A stretch of 8,475 nucleotides of DNA from NCBI GenBank assembly GCA_965657825.1, contig CBFHQG010000096.1, forward strand, positions 1-8,475, in the 5' to 3' direction. Positions 1 through 7,151 of this stretch are shown here, in pieces. The notes beneath the pieces are model-generated. The model searched no databases, was not told the DNA's origin, and saw only the letters and a list, made by a program, of their open reading frames with translations. Source of the DNA: M55B157 sp965657825 (GTDB lineage: Bacteria; Actinomycetota; Actinomycetes; S36-B12). Both the position numbers and the translations under genes were made by a program. How positions within the stretch are numbered: the first letter of the stretch is position 1; the number at the start of each line of letters is the position of its first letter.

Positions 1-742
1 GGCCTTCGGTGCGATGGCGCTGTTCGGGGAGAAGTACGGCGAGCAGGTGCGGGTGGTCTCGGTCGGTGATTGGGCCCACGAGCTCTGCGGAGGCACCCAC
101 GCGCAACGGTCCGGTCAACTCGGCGTCGTGACATTCTTGTCCGAGGGGTCCATCGGCGCCGGGGTACGCCGGGTGGAGGCACTGGTCGGTACCGATGCGT
201 ATCGCCATCTTGCCCGTGAACACATCCTGGTGAATCGTCTCGCCGCCATGGTGAAGGTCCCTGCCGATGAGCTGCCAGAGCGCCTGGAATCACTCATGGC
301 GAAGTTGAAGGAGGCGGAGCGCGATCTGCAGCGCGTACGAACCGCGCAATTGACGAGCAATGTCGAGGGGGTCATCGGGGAGGGCCGCGACATCGGGGAC
401 TACCGGGTCTGGACCTACCGAGCACCCGACGGGACGAACGCCGGTGACCTGCGCGAGCTTGCACTGCGTGCCAAGGGCACGGTCCGACCGGACAAGGGGG
501 TGGTCATGGTCGGGGCGGCGGTCGAGGATGGTCGGGTGGCCATGATCTGCGTCGTCAATGATCGCTGTCGTGAACTCGGCCTCACCGCTCGTGAGGCGCT
601 CCAGGCCGCGCTCCCCGCCGTCGATGGGAGAGGTGGGGGCAAGGACGACATCGCGCAGGGTGGGGGGACTAGTCCCGACGGTATCGACCGTGCCTTCGCT
701 GACGTGATGGCGATGGTCGAGGCTCGCGCGGGACATGCCTGA
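1..742 (+). CDS. alaS: Alanyl-tRNA synthetase, C-terminal part (5' truncated by window edge)
   Basis: This is the last ~246 residues of alanyl-tRNA synthetase, the cytoplasmic enzyme that charges tRNA-Ala; codons are read from base 2. The visible part opens in the editing domain with GAMALFGEKYG, then ELCGGTH, whose Cys (codon at 86) and His (codon at 98) are the CxxxH half of the zinc/editing site that clears Ser- and Gly-tRNA-Ala. GAGVRRVEALVG follows and is the normal end of that domain. A charged, probably coiled-coil stretch (roughly bases 260-360) leads into the C-terminal C-Ala/DHHA1 domain, recognised by the Gly-rich GRGGGKDDIAQGGG near bases 628-666. The catalytic and tRNA-recognition domains lie upstream of the window. 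The stop overlaps the ruvX start by 8 bases, so the two are probably co-translated. Truncation is due only to the window edge, and the family assignment is secure. Confidence 0.97.
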   Translation, partial: AFGAMALFGEKYGEQVRVVSVGDWAHELCGGTHAQRSGQLGVVTFLSEGSIGAGVRRVEALVGTDAYRHLAREHILVNRLAAMVKVPADELPERLESLMAKLKEAERDLQRVRTAQLTSNVEGVIGEGRDIGDYRVWTYRAPDGTNAGDLRELALRAKGTVRPDKGVVMVGAAVEDGRVAMICVVNDRCRELGLTAREALQAALPAVDGRGGGKDDIAQGGGTSPDGIDRAFADVMAMVEARAGHA

Positions 743-1202
743 GCAATCGGTCTCCCCCCGCGGGGTGCTTCTGGCGGTGGATGTGGGATCTGTTCGCGTC
801 GGTGTTGCTCGCTGCGATGCCTCGCGGGTGCTCGCACTCCCCGAGGCTACGTTGAGCCGCGATGACTCCACAGTCCGCACCATCGCCGATCTTGCCGAGC
901 AGTTCGAGGCCGAAGGAATCGTCGTCGGCCTCCCGCTGACCCTCTCGGGTGAGCGTGGTCCGGCAGCGGAGGCCGCTGAGGAGTTCGCGACCCAGCTCGC
1001 CGCTGTGGCACCCTGCGAGGTGCGACTCCTCGATGAGCGACTCACCACACGTCAGGCTCAGCGTGGACTGCACGGGGCAGGTCGGGATGTCCGCCGATCC
1101 CGAGCAGTCATCGACCAGGCAGCGGCGGTCATCCTGCTCAACCATGCCCTCGACGCCGAGCGTGCCAGCGGGATTCCCGCCGGTCGTCGGGTTAGCCTCT
1201 AA
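735..1202 (+). CDS. ruvX: RuvX/YqgF-type RNase H-fold nuclease
   Basis: A 155-residue protein of the YqgF/RuvX family, a cytoplasmic RNase H-like nuclease. Members have been described as putative Holliday-junction resolvases and as needed for pre-16S rRNA processing; which role dominates here cannot be read from sequence. The family signature is complete: LAVDVGSVRVGVA (residues 13-25, with Asp16), GLPLTLSGERGP (65-76), LLDERLTT (98-105, with Asp100/Glu101) and IDQAAAVILL (126-135, with Asp127), which supply the acidic metal-binding residues. Length is typical. The ATG at 735 lies inside the end of alaS and gives the short N-terminal lead usual for the family; only a weak GAGG sits upstream, so translation is probably coupled to alaS. 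alaS-ruvX-mltG-aroE is the actinobacterial order I know, for example from mycobacteria. Confidence 0.95.
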   Translation: MPEQSVSPRGVLLAVDVGSVRVGVARCDASRVLALPEATLSRDDSTVRTIADLAEQFEAEGIVVGLPLTLSGERGPAAEAAEEFATQLAAVAPCEVRLLDERLTTRQAQRGLHGAGRDVRRSRAVIDQAAAVILLNHALDAERASGIPAGRRVSL

Positions 1203-1224
1203 GTCGCAGCCCCGGTAGGGGAGT

Positions 1225-1248
1225 CACGCAGCCACAACTGCTGTGCAG
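1225..1248 (+). other. Small alternative stem-loops before mltG
   Basis: In the 62-base gap between ruvX and mltG, CACGCAG (1225-1231) can pair with CTGCTGTG (1238-1245), giving 7 pairs with one bulged T. The central CTGC (1238-1241) can instead pair with a second GCAG at 1245-1248, so the two hairpins exclude each other. They sit just upstream of the purine-rich mltG Shine-Dalgarno (around 1251-1261). The pairings are directly visible, but they are short enough to arise by chance and any regulatory effect is speculation. Confidence 0.25.
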
Positions 1249-1264
1249 AGGGAGAGGAGGGTCG

Positions 1265-2404
1265 ATGAGTCAACTCGTGCCGTTTCTCACCACCGACCCG
1301 CTTCCACCCTCGCGCAACGACCGCAGCATCGTGCGCCGCGCCGTGGCCCTTGTCGGGATCGTCGCGTTCGTCGTCGGGATCGTGTGGATCACCCAGTCGG
1401 TGCGCTCGTTCCTTCCCGAGGAGGCTGTAGCGGTGACACCGGGGTTGCCGGCAGTCGTCGTGGTCGAGTCCGGCGATTCCCTCACCACCGTCGGTGAGAA
1501 ATTGGTTGCTGCCGAAGTGGTGACCTCGGTTTCGGCCTTCCTCGCCGCGGCCGAGCTGGAGGAGCAGGCTGCGGCGATCGGTCCGGGTGTGTACAACCTT
1601 GTCACCGGTATGGTCCCCGGTGACGCCATCACACTCATGCTGGATCCCTCCTCGCGGGCAGCACCGCTGGTGCTACCCGAGGGCTTGCGTCTGGCTGACA
1701 CCATCCGATTGACCTCGGAGCACACCGGGATCAGCGAGGCCCAACTGCGGTCGGCGCTTCTGGACGGTGAGGCTCTGGGACTTCCGACCTGGGCCCTCGA
1801 TCGGCCCGAGGGCTTCTTGTTCCCCGCGTCCTATGACGTCCTGCCCGGTGCGGATGCCACCGCCGTCCTCTCCTCGATGGTCCGCCGGTTCGATATCGCC
1901 GCCGACGAGGTTGATATCCGCAAGCGAGCTCAGCGGCTGGGATTCACTCCCTACGAGGTCCTCATCGTCGCATCGCTGGTGCAGGCTGAGGCCGCACCAG
2001 CTGATTTCCGCAAAGTCGCGCGCGTTGCCTACAACCGAATCGAGCAGGGTCTGCCCTTGCAGTTCGACTCCACGGTGAACTACGCCCTGGGCACCTCGAC
2101 CCTGCTGGTCACCGAGGACATGCTCGCCGTCGACTCCCCGTACAACACGTATCAGGTGACGGGGCTGCCACCCACGCCGATCAACTCACCTGGGCAGGAG
2201 GCCCTGGAGGCTGCGTTGCGACCGGCAAAGGGGGACTGGCTGTACTTCGTCACCGTCGATCCACGCACCCTGGAGACTCGGTTCACCGCGTCCTATGAGG
2301 AGTTCTTAGAATTCAAAGCCCTGTTCCAGGAGAACTACGCGCTGATGATGGACGGACAGTCCGTCGCACCCGAGCCGCCGATCAGCGATCCCGCGCAACC
2401 GTGA
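1265..2404 (+). CDS. mltG: Endolytic murein transglycosylase MltG (YceG-like)
   Basis: A 379-residue membrane-anchored lytic transglycosylase. The family cuts within nascent peptidoglycan glycan chains and is thought to set strand length during cell-wall synthesis. A short cytoplasmic N-terminus (1-25, with Arg24/Arg25) precedes one transmembrane helix at about residues 26-42; the rest would lie outside the membrane. Residues ~60-130 form the LysM-like YceG subdomain, and ~150-355 the catalytic domain. The catalytic Glu is best placed at 242 in ASLVQAEAA, followed by DFRKVARVAYNRI, LPLQFDSTVNYALG and DSPYNTYQVTGLPPTPINSPG, all matching the family core. The last reads PTPINSPG where PGPIxNPG is usual. 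A good Shine-Dalgarno (AGGAGG, 1255-1260) fixes the ATG at 1265. The stop overlaps the GTG of aroE. The short Pro-rich tail after residue 367 has no evident function. Confidence 0.95.
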   Translation: MSQLVPFLTTDPLPPSRNDRSIVRRAVALVGIVAFVVGIVWITQSVRSFLPEEAVAVTPGLPAVVVVESGDSLTTVGEKLVAAEVVTSVSAFLAAAELEEQAAAIGPGVYNLVTGMVPGDAITLMLDPSSRAAPLVLPEGLRLADTIRLTSEHTGISEAQLRSALLDGEALGLPTWALDRPEGFLFPASYDVLPGADATAVLSSMVRRFDIAADEVDIRKRAQRLGFTPYEVLIVASLVQAEAAPADFRKVARVAYNRIEQGLPLQFDSTVNYALGTSTLLVTEDMLAVDSPYNTYQVTGLPPTPINSPGQEALEAALRPAKGDWLYFVTVDPRTLETRFTASYEEFLEFKALFQENYALMMDGQSVAPEPPISDPAQP

Positions 2405-3240
2405 ACACGTCGCGCCAGGCTGCCGTTCTCGGCTCACCGATCACCCATTCGCTATCGCCGGTGCTGCATCGAGCCGCATACACGGCACTCGGCCTGAATT
2501 GGCGGTACTCGGCGATCGAGGTGGATGAGGTGTCCCTGCCATCGTTCTGGGCATCACGTGACGACTCCTGGATCGGGCTCAGTCTCACGATGCCGCTGAA
2601 GGTCGCGATCGTGGATCTTCTCGATGAGATCACGCCGCTCGCTCGCCTGATCGGTGCGGTCAACACGGTGGTCTTCGACTCCGGACGATCGATCGGGCAT
2701 AACACGGATGTGCCGGGCATGGTGCGTGCACTCGACTGGGCCGATCCCGCGCGTCAGCAGGTGTCCACGGTCAGCATCATCGGTGCTGGTGCGACGTCGC
2801 GCAGTGCCCTGGGGGCGGTCATCGACCGCCACGGTGGGAGTCCGACCATCGAGGTCTACGCACGCAGGCCCGAGCAAGCAGCCGACCTCCTGCCGCTCGC
2901 CGATGATCTGAGTGCCCAGCTCACCGTGGCCGACTGGGCGGACATCGAGAGGGCGTGGGGTGCGGATCTTGTCGTCTCGACGCTGCCCGGCACCGCTGAT
3001 CCATCGCTTGTCGTGCCCGAGCGGCCCGGCCTGTTGATGGATGTCGCCTACGACCCGTGGCCGACCCCTCTGGCAAGTCGATGGCGAGACGCCGGAGGTG
3101 CGGTGGCTACCGGAGCCGATCTTCTGCTCGGCCAGGCCATCGACCAGGTGCACCTGATGACCGGTCGGGATGCACCGGTCGACGTGATGCGCGCTGCTTT
3201 GCTCGGCGCACTCGACGAGAGGGCGAACCGGGACGTCTGA
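2401..3240 (+). CDS. aroE: Shikimate dehydrogenase (NADP-dependent)
   Basis: A 279-residue cytoplasmic enzyme that reduces 3-dehydroshikimate to shikimate, step 4 of the chorismate pathway. The N-terminal substrate domain shows GSPITHSLSPVLH (residues 11-23; Ser17 and Ser19 bind shikimate), GLSLTMPLK (59-67; Lys67 catalytic), AVNTVV (86-91) and HNTDVPGM (100-107; Asp103 catalytic). The Rossmann domain starts at IIGAGATSRSA (126-136), followed by DVAYDPWPTPLA (214-225) and GADLLLGQAIDQ (238-249), where the late Gln contacts the substrate. SLTMPLK replaces the NVTxPxK of E. coli, and YARRP stands where an NRT dinucleotide-phosphate motif is common. I believe both are actinobacterial subtype traits rather than decay. 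The start is GTG at 2401 in a GTGA overlap with the mltG stop. No Shine-Dalgarno is seen, so coupled translation is likely. Confidence 0.94.
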   Translation: MNTSRQAAVLGSPITHSLSPVLHRAAYTALGLNWRYSAIEVDEVSLPSFWASRDDSWIGLSLTMPLKVAIVDLLDEITPLARLIGAVNTVVFDSGRSIGHNTDVPGMVRALDWADPARQQVSTVSIIGAGATSRSALGAVIDRHGGSPTIEVYARRPEQAADLLPLADDLSAQLTVADWADIERAWGADLVVSTLPGTADPSLVVPERPGLLMDVAYDPWPTPLASRWRDAGGAVATGADLLLGQAIDQVHLMTGRDAPVDVMRAALLGALDERANRDV

Positions 3241-3244
3241 GAGG
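3240..3244 (+). promoter_or_regulatory. Ribosome binding site that decides the aroC start
   Basis: AGAGG at 3240-3244 directly touches an in-frame ATG at 3245, which is too close for initiation, but lies 9 bases before a second in-frame ATG at 3254. The spacing therefore favours 3254, which also gives the expected chorismate synthase N-terminus MLRWLTAGESHG. Confidence 0.6.
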
Positions 3245-3253
3245 ATGCGGCCC

Positions 3254-4432
3254 ATGCTGCGATGGCTTACGGCGGGTGAATCCCATGGTCCCGCGCTGGT
3301 CGCCATCCTGGAGGGTATGCCGGCCGGGGTGCCGGCGACCACCGCGATGATCGCCGAGGATCTACGCCGCCGCCGACTCGGAGTCGGGCGTGGGGCTCGT
3401 ATGAAGTTCGAGGCCGATGAGGTCTCCATACTCGGTGGAGTTCGCCACGGTTCGACTCTCGGCGGCCCGATTGCGGTGCAGATCGCCAACTCCGAGTGGC
3501 CCAAGTGGGAGACCGTGATGTCCGCCGACCCGGTCGAGGCCAGCGACGTGGAGGGCCTGGCGCGCAACGCCCCCTTGACTCGGCCGCGACCCGGGCATGC
3601 CGACCTCGCCGGAATGCAGAAGTACGGTTTCGACGACGCACGCCCGATCCTCGAGCGAGCCAGTGCTCGCGAGACGGCCGCCCGCGTAGCGCTCGGTGCT
3701 CTCGCACGATCCTTTCTGGAGCAGGTCGATTCGATCACGGTGCTCAGCCACGTCGTGCGCATCGGTGCTGCCGAGTGTTCCAGCGCACCGGTGCCGCCTG
3801 CGGACCAGGCGGCGGCCATAGATGACGATCCGGTGCGATGTGCCGATGCCGCTGGATCGGCTGCGATGCAGGAGGAGATCGCCGCAGCCCATCGGGATGG
3901 CGACACCCTCGGCGGGGTGATCGAGGTCGTCGTCCACGGTCTGCCCCCGGGTCTGGGCAGTCATGTGCACTGGGATCGCAGACTCGATGCGCGTATCGCG
4001 GCGGCTCTGATGGGGATCCAGGCCATGAAGGGCGTGGAGTTCGGCGACGGCTTCACCCTCGCGGAGATCCGCGGGTCGCAGGCTCAAGACGAGATCGTGG
4101 CCGGGGTCGACGGCCTCCAGCGGACCTCCGGTCACTCCGGGGGAACCGAGGGTGGCATGTCCACCGGCGAGGTACTGCGGGTGCGTGCGGCGATGAAGCC
4201 GATCTCGACGATCCCGCGAGCGCTCAGCACCGTGGATGTGAGCACCGGTGAGGCAGCCAAGGCCATCAACCAACGTTCGGATGTGTGTGCGGTGCCAGCG
4301 TCGGGGGTCGTTGCCGAGGCGATGGTGTGCCTCGTCCTCGCCGATGCTGTTCTGGAGAAGTTCGGCGGCGACAGTGTGCTTGAGACTCGACGGAATCTTC
4401 AGGCGTACCGAGAGCATCTGGCCATACGATGA
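3254..4432 (+). CDS. aroC: Chorismate synthase
   Basis: A 392-residue cytoplasmic enzyme that makes chorismate from EPSP by trans-1,4 elimination of phosphate, using reduced FMN. It is the last step of the shared aromatic pathway. Numbering from the chosen start, GESHG (8-12, His11) is the first family signature. It is followed by RRRRLGVGRGARMKFEAD (38-55), GHADLAGMQKYGF (114-126, with His115), ARETAARVALGALAR (138-152), HSGGTEGGMSTGE and, near the end, NQRSDVCAVPA. Both active-site histidines (E. coli His10 and His106 equivalents) are present and the length fits actinobacterial members. An in-frame ATG at 3245 would add three residues, but ribosome-binding-site spacing and family alignment favour 3254. 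The gene starts 13 bases after aroE and its stop shares ATGA with the aroK start. Confidence 0.96.
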   Translation: MLRWLTAGESHGPALVAILEGMPAGVPATTAMIAEDLRRRRLGVGRGARMKFEADEVSILGGVRHGSTLGGPIAVQIANSEWPKWETVMSADPVEASDVEGLARNAPLTRPRPGHADLAGMQKYGFDDARPILERASARETAARVALGALARSFLEQVDSITVLSHVVRIGAAECSSAPVPPADQAAAIDDDPVRCADAAGSAAMQEEIAAAHRDGDTLGGVIEVVVHGLPPGLGSHVHWDRRLDARIAAALMGIQAMKGVEFGDGFTLAEIRGSQAQDEIVAGVDGLQRTSGHSGGTEGGMSTGEVLRVRAAMKPISTIPRALSTVDVSTGEAAKAINQRSDVCAVPASGVVAEAMVCLVLADAVLEKFGGDSVLETRRNLQAYREHLAIR

Positions 4433-4980
4433 CCCGCGCGGCGAAGTCTGACGAGGCGCGGTTGGCGCCCGCGTTGCGACCGGTCGCGGTGATCATCGGC
4501 GCACCCGGTGCCGGTAAGACCACCGTCGGCCGGCTACTCGCCGGTGGGCTCGGCGTGGATTTCTGCGATACCGATGAGACGATCGCTACCGCGGCAGGGA
4601 AATCGATTCCGGACATCTTCATCGAAGATGGCGAGGCAGAGTTCCGCGGCCGCGAACAGCAGGCTGTGCTCGATGCGCTGCAGACCGAGCGTGGAGTGGT
4701 GTCCCTCGGTGGGGGAGCGGTGACCATCGAGGCGGTCCGCGAAGCGCTCTCTCATCAGCGGGTCATCTGGTTGCGCGTCAGCGTGTCTCAGGCAGCGGCA
4801 CGTGTCGGCTTGAGCGGCGCTCGACCGCTCCTCATGGGGAATGTGCGCGGACGATTGGTCACCCTGTTGGAAGAGCGCACACCACTGTACGAGGAGGTTG
4901 CCGACCTCGTCATCGACACGGACGGTCGAGCACCGGAGCAGATCGTCGCCGACATCGATGAATACCTGGTGTCATCATGA
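4429..4980 (+). CDS. aroK: Shikimate kinase
   Basis: A 183-residue P-loop kinase that phosphorylates shikimate at the 3-hydroxyl using ATP, pathway step 5, in the cytoplasm. Visible elements are Walker A GAPGAGKTT (24-32), the shikimate-binding DTD (47-49), the IFIEDGEAEFR segment (63-73) whose last Arg contacts substrate, SLGGGAV (92-98), the lid with GARPLL (130-135, Arg132) and LLEERTPLYEEVAD (147-160) with the adenine-side Arg150. Nothing essential is missing. About 17 residues precede the core strand, slightly longer than the minimal kinase; they look like a disordered lead. The start is the ATG in the ATGA overlap with aroC, and the stop overlaps aroB in the same way, so translation is probably coupled along the block. 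Confidence 0.95.
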   Translation: MTRAAKSDEARLAPALRPVAVIIGAPGAGKTTVGRLLAGGLGVDFCDTDETIATAAGKSIPDIFIEDGEAEFRGREQQAVLDALQTERGVVSLGGGAVTIEAVREALSHQRVIWLRVSVSQAAARVGLSGARPLLMGNVRGRLVTLLEERTPLYEEVADLVIDTDGRAPEQIVADIDEYLVSS

Positions 4981-6065
4981 CGACCACCCGCATTCCCGTG
5001 CAGACTGCGTCGCCCTACGAGGTCGTCATCGGGACGGGTGTGCTCGGCGAGCTCGCTGGTCTGATCGGATCGTCTGCGCAGCGAGTCGGCATCATCGTGC
5101 CCACCTCCCTGGCGGTGACCGGCGATGAAGTGCGGGCCGATCTCGAGGCTCAGGGGTACACCGCGGTCGTCCTCGAGGTCCCCGACGGGGAGGACCAGAA
5201 GACTCCTGAGGTCGCTACCTTCGCCTGGTCGGCGCTGGCTCAGTCAGGATTCACCCGTACCGATGCGCTCGTCGGGGTCGGCGGGGGAGCGACCACCGAC
5301 CTGGCTGGCTTCATCGCCGGCACCTGGTTGCGCGGAGTACGCGTCGTGCAGGTTCCCACCACGCTGCTGGCCATGGTCGATGCGGCCGTCGGAGGCAAGA
5401 CAGGGATCAACATCGAGCAGGGCAAGAACCTCGTCGGGGTCATCCACGAGCCCGCCGGGGTGCTGTGCGACCTATCCGCGCTCGACACGCTCCCGCGCAC
5501 TGACCTCATCGCCGGGCTTGCCGAGGTCGTCAAGTGCGGCTTCATCGCCGACCCGGTGATCCTCGACGTGATCGAGGCCGACCCGCAGGCGTGCACCGAG
5601 GCCGGTTCGCCCCAACTACGCGAGATCATCGAGCGGGCCATCACGGTGAAGGCCCGCGTCGTGGCCGACGACCTCACCGAGCGGATCAGCGACACCCTCG
5701 GCCGAGAGGTCCTCAACTATGGCCACACCTTCGGCCACGCGATCGAGAAGGTGGAGTCATTCCGCTGGCGCCATGGCGCAGCCGTGAGCGTGGGCATGAT
5801 GTACGTCGCCGAACTCGCCCGACTCGCCGGTCGACTCGATGACGCCACCGTGGACCGGCACCGGTCGATCCTGACCTCCCTGGGGTTGCCCACCACTTAC
5901 GCGGCGGGGCGGTGGGATGGTCTCCTCTCGGCGATGCGACTGGACAAGAAATCCCGTGGTGACATGCTGCGTTTCGTGGTCCTGGACGGGATCGCCCGCC
6001 CCTCGGTCCTCGAGGGGCCTGATCCGGCGCTGCTCGTCGCGGCGTATGAGGAGGTGACGGCATGA
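4977..6065 (+). CDS. aroB: 3-Dehydroquinate synthase
   Basis: A 362-residue NAD-dependent, metal-binding enzyme that cyclises DAHP to 3-dehydroquinate, step 2 of the pathway, in the cytoplasm. NAD-binding motifs are VPDGEDQKT (68-76), GGGATTDLAGFIAGTW (102-117) and VPTTLLAMVDAAVGGKTGIN (126-145), followed by KNLVGVIHEP (150-159). The three metal ligands expected from E. coli (Glu184, His247, His264) fall at Glu183 in GLAEVVKCGF, His250 in NYGHTFGHAIE and His266 in WRHGAAVSVGM. Lys325/Lys326 in the RLDKKSRG motif are also conserved. The length is full, and the start at ATG 4977 lies in the ATGA overlap with aroK. Related cyclases (2-epi-5-epi-valiolone synthase and similar) can be discounted by the motif set and the aro neighbours. 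Confidence 0.96.
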   Translation: MTTTRIPVQTASPYEVVIGTGVLGELAGLIGSSAQRVGIIVPTSLAVTGDEVRADLEAQGYTAVVLEVPDGEDQKTPEVATFAWSALAQSGFTRTDALVGVGGGATTDLAGFIAGTWLRGVRVVQVPTTLLAMVDAAVGGKTGINIEQGKNLVGVIHEPAGVLCDLSALDTLPRTDLIAGLAEVVKCGFIADPVILDVIEADPQACTEAGSPQLREIIERAITVKARVVADDLTERISDTLGREVLNYGHTFGHAIEKVESFRWRHGAAVSVGMMYVAELARLAGRLDDATVDRHRSILTSLGLPTTYAAGRWDGLLSAMRLDKKSRGDMLRFVVLDGIARPSVLEGPDPALLVAAYEEVTA

Positions 6066-6502
6066 GCCGATCGGTGCTCATCGTCAACGGCCCCAATCTG
6101 GGGCGACTGGGCTCCCGTGAGCCGGAGGTGTACGGGCACGCCACGTACGACGATCTGGTGAGCCTGTGCCAGATCGAGGGCGAGCGGCTCGGTCTCGCCG
6201 TCGAGGTCCGCCAGACCGAGGATGAGGCGGAGATGATCCGGTGGATCCACGACGCCATCGATGCCCGCACGCCGATCGTGATCAACCCCGCGGCCTTCAC
6301 CCACTACTCCTACGCCCTGCGAGATGCGCTGGCTCAGTGCACCCAGCCGGTGATCGAGGTGCACGTGTCCAATCCAGCCGCGCGCGAGGTCTTCCGGCAC
6401 AGCTCGGTCGTCTCAGCGGTGGTAACCGGAACGATTGCCGGCCTCGGCATCGACTCCTACCGGTTGGCCCTTCAGGCCGTCGCCCGGCTCGGCACGGAGT
6501 AG
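6062..6502 (+). CDS. aroQ: 3-Dehydroquinate dehydratase, type II
   Basis: A 146-residue type II dehydroquinase that converts 3-dehydroquinate to 3-dehydroshikimate (step 3), typically as a dodecamer. The hallmark segments are NGPNLGRLGSREPEVYG (9-25), giving lid Arg19 and catalytic Tyr24; INPAAFTHYSYALRDAL (74-90), giving Asn75 and His81; and IEVHVSNPAAREVFRHSS (98-115), giving His101 and Arg112. The type I enzyme is unrelated, so the assignment is firm. The ATG at 6062 overlaps the aroB stop (ATGA) and is preceded by the strongest Shine-Dalgarno in the block (AGGAGGTG, from 6049). It can therefore recruit ribosomes as well as re-use those finishing aroB. Annotators of mycobacterial genomes often call this gene aroD. 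Confidence 0.95.
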   Translation: MSRSVLIVNGPNLGRLGSREPEVYGHATYDDLVSLCQIEGERLGLAVEVRQTEDEAEMIRWIHDAIDARTPIVINPAAFTHYSYALRDALAQCTQPVIEVHVSNPAAREVFRHSSVVSAVVTGTIAGLGIDSYRLALQAVARLGTE

Positions 6503-6513
6503 CCCCGCCTGGG

Positions 6514-6519
6514 TATGCT
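6514..6519 (+). promoter_or_regulatory. Possible -10 element for efp
   Basis: In the 52-base gap between aroQ and efp, TATGCT fits the TAnnnT pattern of actinobacterial -10 boxes and would place a transcript start about 28 bases before the efp ATG, leaving room for its Shine-Dalgarno. I see no good -35 hexamer at the normal distance, and read-through from aroQ is also plausible. Confidence 0.3.
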
Positions 6520-6554
6520 CACCGCTGGTTCACTACGGCTGGAGGCCTCACATC

Positions 6555-7115
6555 ATGGCAACGACGAACGACCTCAAGAACGGCATCGTGCTCAATCTCG
6601 ATGGGCAGTTGTGGAGCGTCGTGGAGTTTCAGCACGTCAAGCCGGGCAAGGGTGGTGCGTTCGTCCGCACGAAGTTGAAGAACGTCCTGTCGGGCAAGGT
6701 CGTGGATAAGACGTTCAATGCCGGGGTCAAGGTCGAGACGGCCAATGTCGACCGTCGAGAGATGCAGTTCCTCTACCGCGACGGCGACGATTTCATCTTC
6801 ATGGATGGCCAGACCTACGACCAGGTACCGGTGCCGTCCACGGTGGTCGGAGACAATGCCCGCTATCTGTTGGAGAACAACTCGGCCACCGTCGCAACCC
6901 ATGACGGAGCACCCCTGTACATCGAGCTCCCACCCTCGGTCGAGTTGACCATCACCTACACCGAGCCCGGCCTCCAGGGCGATCGCTCTACCGGTGGCAC
7001 CAAGCCCGCGACGCTGCAGACCGGCGCGGAGATCCAGGTGCCGCTGTTCATCGAACCCGACACCCTGGTCAAGGTGGATACCCGTGACGGGTCCTACCTC
7101 GGCCGAGTGAACTAG
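6555..7115 (+). CDS. efp: Translation elongation factor P
   Basis: A 186-residue EF-P, which enters the ribosomal E site and relieves stalling at consecutive prolines. The three beta-barrel domains are all present: N-terminal KOW-like (about 1-64, starting MATTNDLKNGIVLNLDGQLW), the OB domain with DGDDFIFMDGQTYDQV, and the C-terminal OB domain with the signature THTEPGLQGDR-like stretch (here TYTEPGLQGDRSTGG) and a GSYLGRVN end. The loop that points at the peptidyl-transferase centre reads KPGKGGAF with Lys32 at the tip. Mycobacterial and many other actinobacterial EF-Ps have PGKGP here. The start at ATG 6555 is set by GGAGG (6541-6545) nine bases upstream; the frame is open further upstream, into aroQ, but that extension is not EF-P. 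No pepQ-like gene lies between aroQ and efp, unlike in mycobacteria. Confidence 0.97.
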   Translation: MATTNDLKNGIVLNLDGQLWSVVEFQHVKPGKGGAFVRTKLKNVLSGKVVDKTFNAGVKVETANVDRREMQFLYRDGDDFIFMDGQTYDQVPVPSTVVGDNARYLLENNSATVATHDGAPLYIELPPSVELTITYTEPGLQGDRSTGGTKPATLQTGAEIQVPLFIEPDTLVKVDTRDGSYLGRVN

Positions 7116-7151
7116 AACCGGCCGCACGGTCCGGTCACCCACACCACATCC

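Noticed and set aside
59..63. Novel defence, mobile or biosynthetic system anywhere in the window
   Set aside because: Every plus-strand gene belongs to a well-known housekeeping family in a known order; there are no direct-repeat arrays, transposase motifs or unexplained genes. The coordinates are a placeholder for this window-wide statement.
2554..3906. Long open frame (450 codons) on the minus strand across aroE/aroC
   Set aside because: It lies entirely opposite two secure genes, has an Arg/Ser/Pro-rich composition typical of antisense frames in high-GC DNA, and shows no domain or motif.
3362..4417. Minus-strand open frame opposite aroC
   Set aside because: It is His/Arg/Gly-rich with no recognisable family, and the plus strand encodes a complete chorismate synthase.
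6435..6554. N-terminal extension of efp into aroQ
   Set aside because: Family alignment starts at MATTNDLKNG, and a good Shine-Dalgarno sits nine bases before the ATG at 6555.
7117..7135. Hairpin between efp and nusB as a terminator
   Set aside because: Only five pairs with a nine-base loop and no T-run; too weak to support a terminator inside a conserved gene pair.
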